NCBI RefSeq assembly: GCF_005048855.1
Contig: NZ_SUME01000003.1
Span: forward strand, 1 to 64,000
Origin: Sphingobacterium olei
Lineage (GTDB): Bacteria > Bacteroidota > Bacteroidia > Sphingobacteriales > Sphingobacteriaceae
Direction: 5' to 3'
DNA: 64,000 nt
The notes under the pieces are model-generated. The model had not been told where the DNA came from. It ran no database searches and saw nothing but the letters and a program-made list of their open reading frames with translations. Of this stretch, positions 34,996-44,244 are shown piece after piece. Position numbers and translations under genes: made by a program. Every line of letters starts with the position of its first letter. Position 1 is the first letter of the stretch.

Positions 34996-35036
34996 ATTTG
35001 ACTACAAATTTAAATGTAGTTATTTGACTACGCAAG
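34996..35036 (-). promoter_or_regulatory. ArsR-operon promoter with repeated operator
   Basis: ATTTGACTAC occurs at 34996-35005 and 35022-35031, and ACTACA/TGTAGT (35001-35006, 35015-35020) forms an inverted repeat between them. On the minus strand a TAAATTTG -7 box (35005-35012) lies 20 bp from CTTG (35033-35036). Promoter and operator overlap, as expected of an autorepressed ArsR gene. Confidence 0.6.
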
Positions 35037-35116
35037 TTTTTCTGGATATTTTTTTAACGATGTCCTTAGTCAGTAATAATTGACAGACAAAGAGAAGAAT
35101 AATGTTCAAAAAAAAA

Positions 35117-35124
35117 TATATTTG
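35117..35124 (+). promoter_or_regulatory. Putative -7 box for the second ECF sigma gene
   Basis: TATATTTG matches TAnnTTTG exactly, 39 bp before the ATG at 35164. No convincing -33 TTTG is present. Confidence 0.4.
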
Positions 35125-35163
35125 TAAACATACTAAGTGTAGGGGTATAGGGTAATTGGATCG

Positions 35164-35739
35164 ATGGAAAAATCATTTCAACATACGGAAGACATTTATG
35201 TCACTGGGCTGAAAGCTCAGGATGAAGTGATCTTTGGTAAGGTATATGATCTCTTTTGGTCTCGTCTCTACATTTCTGCTTTTAATATACTTCGTGATCG
35301 GGAGCAGGCAGAAGACACTGTACAAGAGGTTTTTAGTTACTTGTGGGATAATGCGTCTACTTTAGAGATCAAGAGTCTGACCTCGTGGCTTTTTACGGCC
35401 GTACGGTACCAGGTGTTCAATGTGGTCAGATCTGGAAAGGTCCGGGACAGATTTGAGCGTTTACACCTCATAGAGGAAACAGCCTCAAACCTTGCGGAGA
35501 TAAAGTTGGATAACCAAGATATCCAACGGAGACTGATGGAAGGCTTGGAGCAGCTTCCGCCACGATGTAAGGAAATTTTTGTAATGAGCCGTTTTGAATA
35601 CCTGTCTTACAAAGAGATAGCACAGAAACTTCAGCTGTCCGAAAAAACGGTGGAAAACCAAATCGCCATCGCACTCAAAAAATTACGAATTTCTTTAAAA
35701 GATCTCGCGTTTATATTACCGTTTTTATTGGACAGATAA
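35164..35739 (+). CDS. ECF RNA polymerase sigma factor (FecI-like), second locus
   Basis: A 191-residue sigma factor. Region 2 reads FNILRDREQAEDTVQEVFSYLWDNA and region 4 reads LPPRCKEIFVMSRFEYLSYKEIAQKLQLSEKTVENQIAIALKKLR. A FecR gene follows after 210 bp and a SusC with STN domain after that, the usual three-part signalling cascade. It should activate the operon starting at 37.1 kb. Confidence 0.92.
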   Translation: MEKSFQHTEDIYVTGLKAQDEVIFGKVYDLFWSRLYISAFNILRDREQAEDTVQEVFSYLWDNASTLEIKSLTSWLFTAVRYQVFNVVRSGKVRDRFERLHLIEETASNLAEIKLDNQDIQRRLMEGLEQLPPRCKEIFVMSRFEYLSYKEIAQKLQLSEKTVENQIAIALKKLRISLKDLAFILPFLLDR

Positions 35740-35949
35740 CTCAGGGTTCTTGTTTTTTCTTTTCATATCTTTTTAGTCTTCTTGTTGGGAAAATAGCATT
35801 TGGCATGAAGTTTTTTTTAAGAATTAACCCTTATCTCATCTTTTTTTAACGAAAATTTAATTTCCCTTGGGGGTTATTGCTTTCGAATGTTACATACATA
35901 TAAAGGCTCTTCTTGAGCTCCTCTAATTTTTATTAGCTTGTTTTCAAAA

Positions 35950-36942
35950 ATGGAAGAAAATTTAAGAAATAATCTTATCGATAAGTTGCAAAATAATACC
36001 ATTTCTTCAGAAGAGCGAGAAGAATTGTTTAAACTTTATAATTCCTATCAATTTTCGAAGGAGTGGAACGAAAATACAATGGGAAATTTTGAAGATGTGC
36101 GAAAAAAAATACTAAAAGGAGTGAAACTAAAAAGGAATGGAGCTTCGAGGGGGAAAATATATGCTATAAACTCTTTTCTACGTATAGCTGCAGCCTGTCT
36201 TTTGGTGTTTTTTACGGGCTGGCTAGGGTATACTCTTATTTTAAAACCCGATCCAAATGTAATCGTGGAATCTGGGAAATCAAGGAAAGAGGTTGTGCTG
36301 CCTGATGGTTCAAAGATCACCATGAATATCAATAGTACGCTGACCTATCCTAGGGTATTTGAAGCAAAGCGTCGTGAAGTAAAATTTGAAGGAGAAGGCT
36401 TTTTTGAAATACAAGCAGATAGATCTCATCCCTTTATTGTCGCTACGCCTCACGTTAAGGTAAGGGTATTGGGAACCGCTTTTAATCTTAAGGCGTATAA
36501 AGAGGATCCTGCTATTGAGACTTCTTTAATTCATGGAAAGGTCGAAGTGCTCACGGCCAAAGAAGAACGTACACTTTCTATATTGACACCAAACCATAAG
36601 TTTGTTGTAGATAAAATCGCATTGATTACATCTCACTTGCCACAGACAAAATCACAGATCGAAGTTGTTCCAATGGAATTTATCGATCCGAGCAATACTG
36701 CCCCTGTTGACCTAGCGTGGAAAGAGGGAAAGTTTGCCTTTGCTTCCTCTCCGTTTCAGGATATTGCACGGGAGATGAAACGTCGGTATGCGGTGGACAT
36801 AATTTTTGAAAATAAGGAAGCGGCTGATTTTAAATACACTGCCTCTTTTGAGCAAGAAGATGTTGTTGATATCTTGGATGCACTTCAACTTGTCAAACCG
36901 TTCAAATATAGAAAGGAGGGGAACAAAATTGTAGTGTACTAA
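35950..36942 (+). CDS. FecR-type anti-sigma / transmembrane regulator, second locus
   Basis: The frame opens at a TTG (35938); the ATG at 35950 (MEENLRNNLIDKLQNNTI) is the better start, 330 residues. The N-terminal sigma-binding part, one transmembrane helix (about 74-93; IAAACLLVFFTGWLGYTLI), a FecR domain (LPDGSKITMNINSTLTYPRVF, FEIQADRSHPFIV, VRVLGTAFNLKAY) and a C-terminal DUF4974 (FQDIAREMKRRYAVDIIF) are in order. The 210-bp gap from the sigma gene is long and AT-rich and may hold the promoter of fecR. Confidence 0.92.
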   Translation: MEENLRNNLIDKLQNNTISSEEREELFKLYNSYQFSKEWNENTMGNFEDVRKKILKGVKLKRNGASRGKIYAINSFLRIAAACLLVFFTGWLGYTLILKPDPNVIVESGKSRKEVVLPDGSKITMNINSTLTYPRVFEAKRREVKFEGEGFFEIQADRSHPFIVATPHVKVRVLGTAFNLKAYKEDPAIETSLIHGKVEVLTAKEERTLSILTPNHKFVVDKIALITSHLPQTKSQIEVVPMEFIDPSNTAPVDLAWKEGKFAFASSPFQDIAREMKRRYAVDIIFENKEAADFKYTASFEQEDVVDILDALQLVKPFKYRKEGNKIVVY

Positions 36943-36989
36943 CTATTAATTAATAGTGCACAAAATACGTTAAGAACGATTTTGTACAC
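36942..36989 (+). terminator. Palindrome and stem-loop between fecR and susC, second locus
   Basis: ACTATTAATTAATAGT (36942-36957) is a perfect 16-bp palindrome touching the fecR stop. Next, GTGCACAAAAT pairs with ATTTTGTACAC with one mismatch, and inside them CGTT pairs with AACG around AAG. No T-run follows, so it is a partial terminator or processing stem rather than a classical one. Confidence 0.5.
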
Positions 36990-37070
36990 TAAAGGCTTTA
37001 ATCGTCAAGAGGTGTTTAGATTGGCGTCCGACCCTCTTTATTGATCAACTATTAAATCCATTCTAAATTT

Positions 37071-40000
37071 ATGAATAATATTTTAAAGCAGGAGCGCTTT
37101 AAGGAAACTTCTGCTTGTCTTCAAGCGATATTGTATATGAAGCTTACGCTTTTTCTGATGTGCATTGGGCTATTGAGCGCCTCTGCTGGTGCTTACTCCC
37201 AAAACAAGGTTTCGGTTAATCATCGGAACACATCATTAGCTCATTTTCTACAGGATATTGAAAAAAAATCCAATGTCCGTTTTGTTTACAGCGATGATAT
37301 TTTAACGCAAAATATCCAGATTACGGTGCGTGCGGCCGATGCAGATGTGAGTGAAGTGCTTAAAGAGGCCTTGACCGGAAAGGGACTCGAAATATCGAAA
37401 GTAAATCCAAACTTATACGCTATTTACAAACCAGATAAAAGACCTTCATCAGCAGGTGCACAGGAGCGAGAGGTAAGCGGACGTGTAGTGAACGGTAAAG
37501 GAGAAGGGCTTCCCAAAGTTACTTTTTGGTTCGTGGGTACACGCATAGGCGGCGCGACCAATGAAGGTGGGTACTTTAGAATCGTATTTCCCGAGAATGC
37601 GAAAGAAATAGAATTCCGTTACATAGGATTCGTTACGAAAAAAGTTATATTGGGTGACGGAAACTTGGGGAACGTCGTGCTGCATAGCGAAGATAATACC
37701 CTTGAGGAGGTTGTGATTAACACCGGTTTGTATGAGCGGAAAGCCGGTACATTTACCGGAAGTACAGTGACATTTAACCAACAGCAAATTAAAGAGGTTT
37801 CTAATCAGAACGTACTTTCCGCATTGGCTATTTTAGATCCATCATTCCAGATGTTGACCAATAATGACTTCGGGTCTAATCCCAATATGATTCCCGAGAT
37901 CCAATTACGAGGTCAGACTGGGTTTTCGGAAGATCTGCGTACCGAATATAGCAATATTGCAAACCAACCACTATTTATTGTTGACGGATTTGAGACGACT
38001 ATTCAACGTGTATTTGATTTGAATATTAACTTCATAAAGAGTGTCACGATACTAAAAGATGCCGCTGCCAAGGCGATGTGGGGTGCGAAAGCAGGAAATG
38101 GTGTTATTGTTATTGAGACATTACGTCCGCAGGTCGGACAGATGCGTATTTCGTATAATGCCAGTGCCAATATTCAGGCTCCAGACTTGACAACTTATCA
38201 CCTGACCAACAGTATGGAAAAAATCCAGGGAGAGGTGTTGTCAGGAAAATACAGCTCTCCTATTCCAGAGACCCAGGCTGCCTTGACAAAAGTGTATACC
38301 AATAATTTAAAGGCGGCGCTAGATGGTGTTGATACCTATTGGTTATCACAACCCTTGCAAAATGGTATTGGCCAGCGGCATACAATGACCTTAGATGGAG
38401 GTGAGGAAAACTTTCAATATTCGGTCAATCTAGGCTACAATAATAACAAAGGGGTAATGAAAGGTTCCGACCGAAATACGTATAGTGGCCAGTCCGTTCT
38501 CGTTTACCGTAAAGGTAAGATCTCCGCAACGAATAATCTCTCGGTGGATCGTAATTTTGCTAGGAATAGTCCGTATGGAACTTTCCGCGACTACGCGAGG
38601 ATGAACCCCTATTGGCGGATTTATGATGAGAATGGCAATTTGATAAAGTCGTATACGATAGGTGCCGGTTCTTCCAGTACTCCGGTCGGTAATCCCTTAT
38701 ACAATGGAACACTGAATTCTAAAGACGGTAATAATTATACGACTATCACCGAGAATTTTCAGATTGACTACCGTCATAATGATAATTTGAGGTTTAATGC
38801 ACGTATAGGGTATAACCAGCAAAATACACTAACGGAGTTCTTCCGATCCGCATCACATACAGATTACATCAATATTTCACCGTTAAATCCGGAATATCTG
38901 AACAGAGGGACTTATCGATTGAATAATGGATTCCAAAAGGCATATACCGTAGACTTAAGTACGGCTTACAACAAAATAATAGGCAAGCATGAGTTTTATT
39001 TAAATGGAATCCTTACCGCTAATGAAAACAAGACAGAAACTACAGGCATGACGATGGTAGGTTTTCCCAATGATGACCTGAATAACATTGCTATGGGTAA
39101 GCAGTATCAGGAAGGCACAAAGGCCGTAGGTACGGAGAATACCGTGCGAATTGGAGCGGCGACTGCTGCATTGAATTACGTTTTTGACAAACGATTCCTA
39201 TTGGATGCTTCTTTCCGTAGAAATGCCTCGTCACAGTATGGAAAAGATTCCAAATGGGGTAATTTCTGGTCTTTGGGAGCTGGTTGGAATCTGCATGAAG
39301 AAGAGTTCGTTAGAAATTTGAACTGGGTCGATCTATTCCGCATCACAGCAAATACGGGGGTCACAGGTACGCCCCCGGGACAGAACGCATACCAGTCATT
39401 GGCTACGTACAACTATATCCTAGATAGGACCTACAACGGGGACATGGGCCTAGAGCTGATGGCTTTGGCGAATCCGAATCTACAATGGCAAAAGGTGGCC
39501 GAAACCAACTACCGTGCAGAAATTGGTTTTTTAAACCGCTTCAATGCCAGTTTCGATTACTATATCAAGAATACCAATAATTTGCTACTGAGCATGGAGA
39601 TAGCGCCGTCTTTAGGCTTTACGGACTACGCAGAGAATATTGGTGATGTTCAGAATAAAGGCTTTCAAGCTACATTAAATTATAGAATGATTAAGGATGC
39701 AGGTAGAGGCTTAAATGTGAATATTTTTGGAAACGTCGCACATAATACCAATAAAATACGTCGTATTTCAAGTTCGTTGGAGGCATTGAATAATCTAAAT
39801 AGCGATAAGTTTGATGAAACAGGCGGAGCAGGCAACGAAACTGCGCCAAAAAGCGATAGACAAAGACCGGCGAGACGCTACGAGGTGGGGCGATCGATGA
39901 ATGCGATTTGGGCTGTACAATCCTTGGGTATTGATCCGTCCAACGGGCAGGAAATCTTTTTGAAACGAGATGGTACAATGACCTATGTATGGTCGGCTGA

Positions 40001-40487
40001 AGATCAGGATGTATTTGGTGACACGCAACCATTATACAATGGTACTTTTGGTGCCAATGTGCAATATAAGGACTTGAGTGTCAATTTCGCTTTTACTTAC
40101 CGTTGGGGTGGGCAGATGTACAATTCCACTTTGGTTAGTTTGGTGGACGATGCCGACTTTAATTATAACGTAGATATTCGTGCATTAGAGGAACGTTGGA
40201 AGCAACCTGGAGATGTGTCTTTGTTCAAAGGTATTGCAGAGACTAGCTTTACAGCAACCAGACCAACTTCGCGTTTTGTTCAAGATTATAACGAGTTTAT
40301 TTTCTCATCAGTCAGTTTGTCCTACAACTTTACACGGATGAATTTTGTGCAACGATCACCTTTCAAAAGTTTAATGGCGACTTGTAATCTGAATGATCTG
40401 GGTAGATTGAGTACGGTGCGTATCGAGCGAGGATTAGATTACCCGTATGCGCGTACCATTTCTTTTACCTTGGGCGCTAGTTTTTAA
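37071..40487 (+). CDS. SusC/RagA-family TonB-linked outer-membrane transporter with STN domain, second locus
   Basis: An 1138-residue precursor. A long signal region (to about residue 44, AGAYSQ) precedes the STN domain (about 50-118; LAHFLQDIEKKSNVRFVYSDDIL). A carboxypeptidase-regulatory domain (about 132-205; VSGRVVNGKGEGLPKVTFW), then LEEVVINTGLYERKAGTFTGSTV and the plug (about 220-355) lead to the barrel. The box EEVVINTGLYER differs from the usual DEVVVVGYG, as in SusC-like proteins of non-glycan loci. The accessory genes (DUF4843, PKD-like, TlpA) suggest peptide, protein or metal-complex uptake. Confidence 0.93.
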   Translation: MNNILKQERFKETSACLQAILYMKLTLFLMCIGLLSASAGAYSQNKVSVNHRNTSLAHFLQDIEKKSNVRFVYSDDILTQNIQITVRAADADVSEVLKEALTGKGLEISKVNPNLYAIYKPDKRPSSAGAQEREVSGRVVNGKGEGLPKVTFWFVGTRIGGATNEGGYFRIVFPENAKEIEFRYIGFVTKKVILGDGNLGNVVLHSEDNTLEEVVINTGLYERKAGTFTGSTVTFNQQQIKEVSNQNVLSALAILDPSFQMLTNNDFGSNPNMIPEIQLRGQTGFSEDLRTEYSNIANQPLFIVDGFETTIQRVFDLNINFIKSVTILKDAAAKAMWGAKAGNGVIVIETLRPQVGQMRISYNASANIQAPDLTTYHLTNSMEKIQGEVLSGKYSSPIPETQAALTKVYTNNLKAALDGVDTYWLSQPLQNGIGQRHTMTLDGGEENFQYSVNLGYNNNKGVMKGSDRNTYSGQSVLVYRKGKISATNNLSVDRNFARNSPYGTFRDYARMNPYWRIYDENGNLIKSYTIGAGSSSTPVGNPLYNGTLNSKDGNNYTTITENFQIDYRHNDNLRFNARIGYNQQNTLTEFFRSASHTDYINISPLNPEYLNRGTYRLNNGFQKAYTVDLSTAYNKIIGKHEFYLNGILTANENKTETTGMTMVGFPNDDLNNIAMGKQYQEGTKAVGTENTVRIGAATAALNYVFDKRFLLDASFRRNASSQYGKDSKWGNFWSLGAGWNLHEEEFVRNLNWVDLFRITANTGVTGTPPGQNAYQSLATYNYILDRTYNGDMGLELMALANPNLQWQKVAETNYRAEIGFLNRFNASFDYYIKNTNNLLLSMEIAPSLGFTDYAENIGDVQNKGFQATLNYRMIKDAGRGLNVNIFGNVAHNTNKIRRISSSLEALNNLNSDKFDETGGAGNETAPKSDRQRPARRYEVGRSMNAIWAVQSLGIDPSNGQEIFLKRDGTMTYVWSAEDQDVFGDTQPLYNGTFGANVQYKDLSVNFAFTYRWGGQMYNSTLVSLVDDADFNYNVDIRALEERWKQPGDVSLFKGIAETSFTATRPTSRFVQDYNEFIFSSVSLSYNFTRMNFVQRSPFKSLMATCNLNDLGRLSTVRIERGLDYPYARTISFTLGASF

Positions 40488-40509
40488 TTGTGTTTAAAAG
40501 AATAGAAAG

Positions 40510-41928
40510 ATGAAAGCATATAGAAATTACATACATATAGGGGTTGTTACCTACATTTTGCTTTTTGCCTCTTGTGATAAGTGGTTGGATGTGGCTCCAC
40601 AAACCCAAATTGAAGCTGAAAGGGTGTTTGAAAAAGAATCGGGTTTCCAAGATGCGCTGACGGGCGTCTATGTCAAGATGACAAACGAACAATTATACGG
40701 TCGTGAACTCACTTTTGGAATGGTGGATGGATTGGGTGGACAGTTTAACGGACAGACCTCAGCGAATCAGTACTACTCTACGGTCAATTATGATTATGAT
40801 GAGGAGAATTTTATTAGTAAATCCGGCGACTTGTTTGAAAACAGTTATAATACGATTGCAAATATCAATACACTTATCGATCAGATAAATGAGAAGGGAT
40901 CGGGATTGTTTTCTGGTGTTAATTACCACGTTATACGAGGCGAGGCTTATGGTTTACGAGCGCTATTACATTTTGATCTGGTTCGTTTATATGGGTCTTC
41001 GATAGCCTCCAATGGGGAAACAGAGTTAGCATTGCCGTATATGGATGCGGTTGGTACAGTGCCCAAGGAAAGGTTAACTACTCGTGCTTTTTTAAATCGG
41101 GTCATTGCCGATCTGGATATAGCAACGGAGGAGTTAAGAGGTTATGATCCCATTGTGCCCACCAATGCAGCTAATGCCTCCGTGTATCTTCGTGACCGAA
41201 CATTTAAACTCAATTATTATGCTGTTAGAGCGCTACAGGCTCGTGTTTTATTGTACGCTGGTGATAAGGTAGGCGCATTAGCTGCGGCTAGAGAAGTTAT
41301 AGAAAGCAATGTGTTCGGATGGACACCATCTTCAGAAATCGCAACTTTTGACGAGAGTAACAGAAATAAGATTTTTACGCAAGAATTAATCTTCTGTCTT
41401 AATATCTCGAACATGGCTACTGTTACCAGTCCGTTCTATGATCCTGAGGTGTCGGGTAACTTGTTGGCCCGATCGCCCTATGAATATGAGTCCCTTTTTG
41501 ATCCTGTTGATTATCGATTTGTATATCTGACACGATTCAATGAGAGCATTTGGAGGCGTTATTCTACAAAGCTTATTCAAAACGGATCGACAGCATTTTC
41601 GAATCGTATGCCGATTCTTCGAAAGTCCGAGTTGTATTATATTGCAGCAGAGTGCCTTTCTGATACGGACCCTACTGCCTCAGTAGCATACCTGGATGAA
41701 GTCCGCAGGCATCGAAATCTGCTTGATGAACTTTCTCCAACACTGACATCGGATCAGATTGAAGCTCAGATTCGGTTAGAATACAGGCGTGAATTTATTG
41801 GAGAGGGACAGCTGTTTTACTATTACAAGCGTAAAAACGCAAGTCAAATAGATGGTGTATACGTGACAATGAACGAGGAAACTTATGTGTTGCCGTTGCC
41901 TGACCGGGAAATATTTTATGGACAATAA
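40510..41928 (+). CDS. SusD/RagB-family lipoprotein, second locus
   Basis: A 472-residue lipoprotein, lipobox LLFASC (Cys22), followed by DKWLDVAPQTQIEAERVFEKESGFQDALTGVY, the SusD N-terminal signature. The helical core contains ALLHFDLVRLYG, and the C-terminus has the conserved IEAQIRLEYRREFIGEGQLFYYYKRK. It pairs with the SusC 22 bp upstream as its surface lid. Confidence 0.93.
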   Translation: MKAYRNYIHIGVVTYILLFASCDKWLDVAPQTQIEAERVFEKESGFQDALTGVYVKMTNEQLYGRELTFGMVDGLGGQFNGQTSANQYYSTVNYDYDEENFISKSGDLFENSYNTIANINTLIDQINEKGSGLFSGVNYHVIRGEAYGLRALLHFDLVRLYGSSIASNGETELALPYMDAVGTVPKERLTTRAFLNRVIADLDIATEELRGYDPIVPTNAANASVYLRDRTFKLNYYAVRALQARVLLYAGDKVGALAAAREVIESNVFGWTPSSEIATFDESNRNKIFTQELIFCLNISNMATVTSPFYDPEVSGNLLARSPYEYESLFDPVDYRFVYLTRFNESIWRRYSTKLIQNGSTAFSNRMPILRKSELYYIAAECLSDTDPTASVAYLDEVRRHRNLLDELSPTLTSDQIEAQIRLEYRREFIGEGQLFYYYKRKNASQIDGVYVTMNEETYVLPLPDREIFYGQ

Positions 41929-41945
41929 ATGAAAGGAAGAGCAAA

Positions 41946-42698
41946 ATGAATTTTTTATATAAAGTAACCATAGGAGTATTATTAATTGTAGGCTTATTTG
42001 CTTTGGCCGGTTGCGAGAAGGATATTGACGGGTATACACAGGATCCTCGATTGTATTTTTTTGAGCGTGCTAACGATGTCAATCGTACACGTGTGAGCAG
42101 CCGCACATTTACATTTTTGACCTTAGCGGATGAAGAAATGAAGGATACGCTTTATATCAAGGTAAAGACTATGGGGGAAATCGTTAACCGCGATAGACAA
42201 GTTATGGGTAAAACGATTGCCGAGGGAACCACGGCTATAGAAGGAGTAGATTTCGATTTTATTCCTGGTTTGGTGCCCGCAGGTAATATTGAAGGGCTAT
42301 TGCCGGTTGTACTTTATCGTACCCTACGCTTAAAAAATGAAACTGTTGTTCTGAATCTCACCATTGGCGAAACTGCAGATTTTAAAGCGGGTGTGATAGA
42401 AGACGAGGTTTTTACCTTGAGTTGGGCAGATCGACTGATCCAGCCGAACCCTTGGCCATTTTATTTTGGTGCGTATAGTAATGTAAAATATCAATTCATT
42501 ATCGATGAGTTGGGTATTGCTGAGTTTCCCTCGCAATTGAGCCCACGAGTGGAAAATTTGCCGGGAGAATACTCACTTGCAGATTTACAGGACATGGCGA
42601 GTCGATTACGTGTTAGACTGAGAGAGGTGAATACCGAAAATTTTGGCAAGCCTAACTATCCGCTACGTGATGAGAATGGCGCATTGGTCGTATTTTAA
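41946..42698 (+). CDS. DUF4843 lipoprotein
   Basis: A 250-residue lipoprotein (lipobox ALAGC, Cys23). The DUF4843 pattern is GYTQDPRLYFF near the start, LADEEMKDTLYIKVKTMGE in the beta-sandwich part and WPFYFGAYSNVKYQFI in the C-terminal helix-containing half. DUF4843 proteins occur after SusD in peptide- or protein-associated loci and are thought to be surface-exposed; the ligand is unknown. It lies 17 bp after susD. Confidence 0.85.
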   Translation: MNFLYKVTIGVLLIVGLFALAGCEKDIDGYTQDPRLYFFERANDVNRTRVSSRTFTFLTLADEEMKDTLYIKVKTMGEIVNRDRQVMGKTIAEGTTAIEGVDFDFIPGLVPAGNIEGLLPVVLYRTLRLKNETVVLNLTIGETADFKAGVIEDEVFTLSWADRLIQPNPWPFYFGAYSNVKYQFIIDELGIAEFPSQLSPRVENLPGEYSLADLQDMASRLRVRLREVNTENFGKPNYPLRDENGALVVF

Positions 42699-42711
42699 AT
42701 AAGGAAAAAGG

Positions 42712-44214
42712 ATGAAAAGAATTTTATATATATATATAGCGCTAGCTGCAGTCTTTATACAGAGCTGTAAAAAAGATCTCGGCAATTATGATTATATGGA
42801 TACCGAAGTTGTTCGGATAGACACGGGCGGTATAGGGGCGACATATAGGATCCTACGGTTGTCACACCTTCAAATCGAACCAGAAATACAAATTCCAGAA
42901 GGACAGGATTTACAATATCAGTGGTTACTTTATGGAAAGCAAACTACAAATAATGCTGTTCCACCGGCTAAAGAAGTGTCAAACCAGCTCAATTTGGATT
43001 ATATTATTTCTGAACCGGTAGGCGAATATATTGCCGAATTAATCGTGACCAACAATACAAATGGATTAAAATCCAACGTGCTTTTTAACGTGAGTGTGAC
43101 GGCAAATATGGAATTCGGGATGATGATTTTGTATCAAACGGCGCAGGGAGGCGATGTGGATTTTATCCGTACGCCTGCACTTTCCGCAGATATCGCTACC
43201 ACTACCCAAACAAAAGGGCTGTATAGTTTAACAATGGGCAAATACCTTGCTGGGCAGGCCAAATTTATTTGGAGTGCACGTCAAGCTTATCAGATTACAA
43301 ATTGGATTACGGTAGGAAGTGACAATAGTCTCGGTAGGTTTTTGGGTAGCGATTTCACATTGATACGGGATCAGGAAGAGTTATTTCGTAACAGAGAATT
43401 AGAGATTAATCCCCAAGCCTATGTGTTCACGATTGGTTCGCAGCAGGTCATGATTAACGGTGACAAATTATTGGTGGCGACTACAGGTTTTTTCGAAAGC
43501 GATATTAAATTTGGTAGCCCTGCGGACGGAGATTATGAATTGGCACCTTATCTATCACCTAAGGTTTCTTCTGGTCTGGGTGCAGTTGGATACGATACGA
43601 AACATAGTCGCTTTATCCGGTATTTTATATCAACCAATACTGTGGGTGATTTTTCTGCTCCAGTCGAAGGCCAAGCGTTTGACTTACGTAATATAGGTAA
43701 GGATATGCTCTATATGACTAGTGGCGCATCAAATTATACCTACGCCTTTTTCAAAGACAAGACTGGAGATGCGAGATGGCTTTACGGATTGAATTTTAGC
43801 GCAACGGACAATGGAGCTTTGGCAATTGGTGCTTACAACATGACTTCCCTTCCTGAAATTTCAAGTGCGAAGTTTTATCAGGTCAGTGGATTTGGCGGAT
43901 ACGCTTACTACGCGACAGCAGATAAGATCTATAATTATGCTTATCAGTCAACCAATACCGCTAGCCTTGCCTTCCAGATTCCTGAAGGAGAAGAGATTAC
44001 CTGTATGAAATACTACCGACCTACACCGAATTCGATGGTAGCTGATAAAGAGGAACGGGTTCTATATGTCGCTACTTGGAATGGCACAAATGGAAAGGTA
44101 TACGAACTTGCTATCAATGAAACCTCGGGTGTAGTCAATCAAACCCCGTTGAATGTGTTTGAGGTCGATGGTAAAGTGGCAGATATGTCTGCGAGAGCAA
44201 AGGGATTCGGCTAA
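42712..44214 (+). CDS. PKD-like family lipoprotein
   Basis: A 500-residue lipoprotein (lipobox FIQSC, Cys19). After KKDLGNYDYMD the protein has a PKD-like beta-sandwich (about 40-130; LQYQWLLYGKQTTNN, LIVTNNTNGLKSNVLFNVSVTA), then a large beta-propeller-like region (GMMILYQTAQGGDVDFI onward). This is the standard PKD-like partner of SusC/SusD/DUF4843 in Bacteroidota. It presumably helps bind the imported ligand at the surface. The gap to the previous gene is 13 bp. Confidence 0.85.
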   Translation: MKRILYIYIALAAVFIQSCKKDLGNYDYMDTEVVRIDTGGIGATYRILRLSHLQIEPEIQIPEGQDLQYQWLLYGKQTTNNAVPPAKEVSNQLNLDYIISEPVGEYIAELIVTNNTNGLKSNVLFNVSVTANMEFGMMILYQTAQGGDVDFIRTPALSADIATTTQTKGLYSLTMGKYLAGQAKFIWSARQAYQITNWITVGSDNSLGRFLGSDFTLIRDQEELFRNRELEINPQAYVFTIGSQQVMINGDKLLVATTGFFESDIKFGSPADGDYELAPYLSPKVSSGLGAVGYDTKHSRFIRYFISTNTVGDFSAPVEGQAFDLRNIGKDMLYMTSGASNYTYAFFKDKTGDARWLYGLNFSATDNGALAIGAYNMTSLPEISSAKFYQVSGFGGYAYYATADKIYNYAYQSTNTASLAFQIPEGEEITCMKYYRPTPNSMVADKEERVLYVATWNGTNGKVYELAINETSGVVNQTPLNVFEVDGKVADMSARAKGFG

Positions 44215-44244
44215 GAAGTTATTTGTGATAGATACAGTAAAGAA

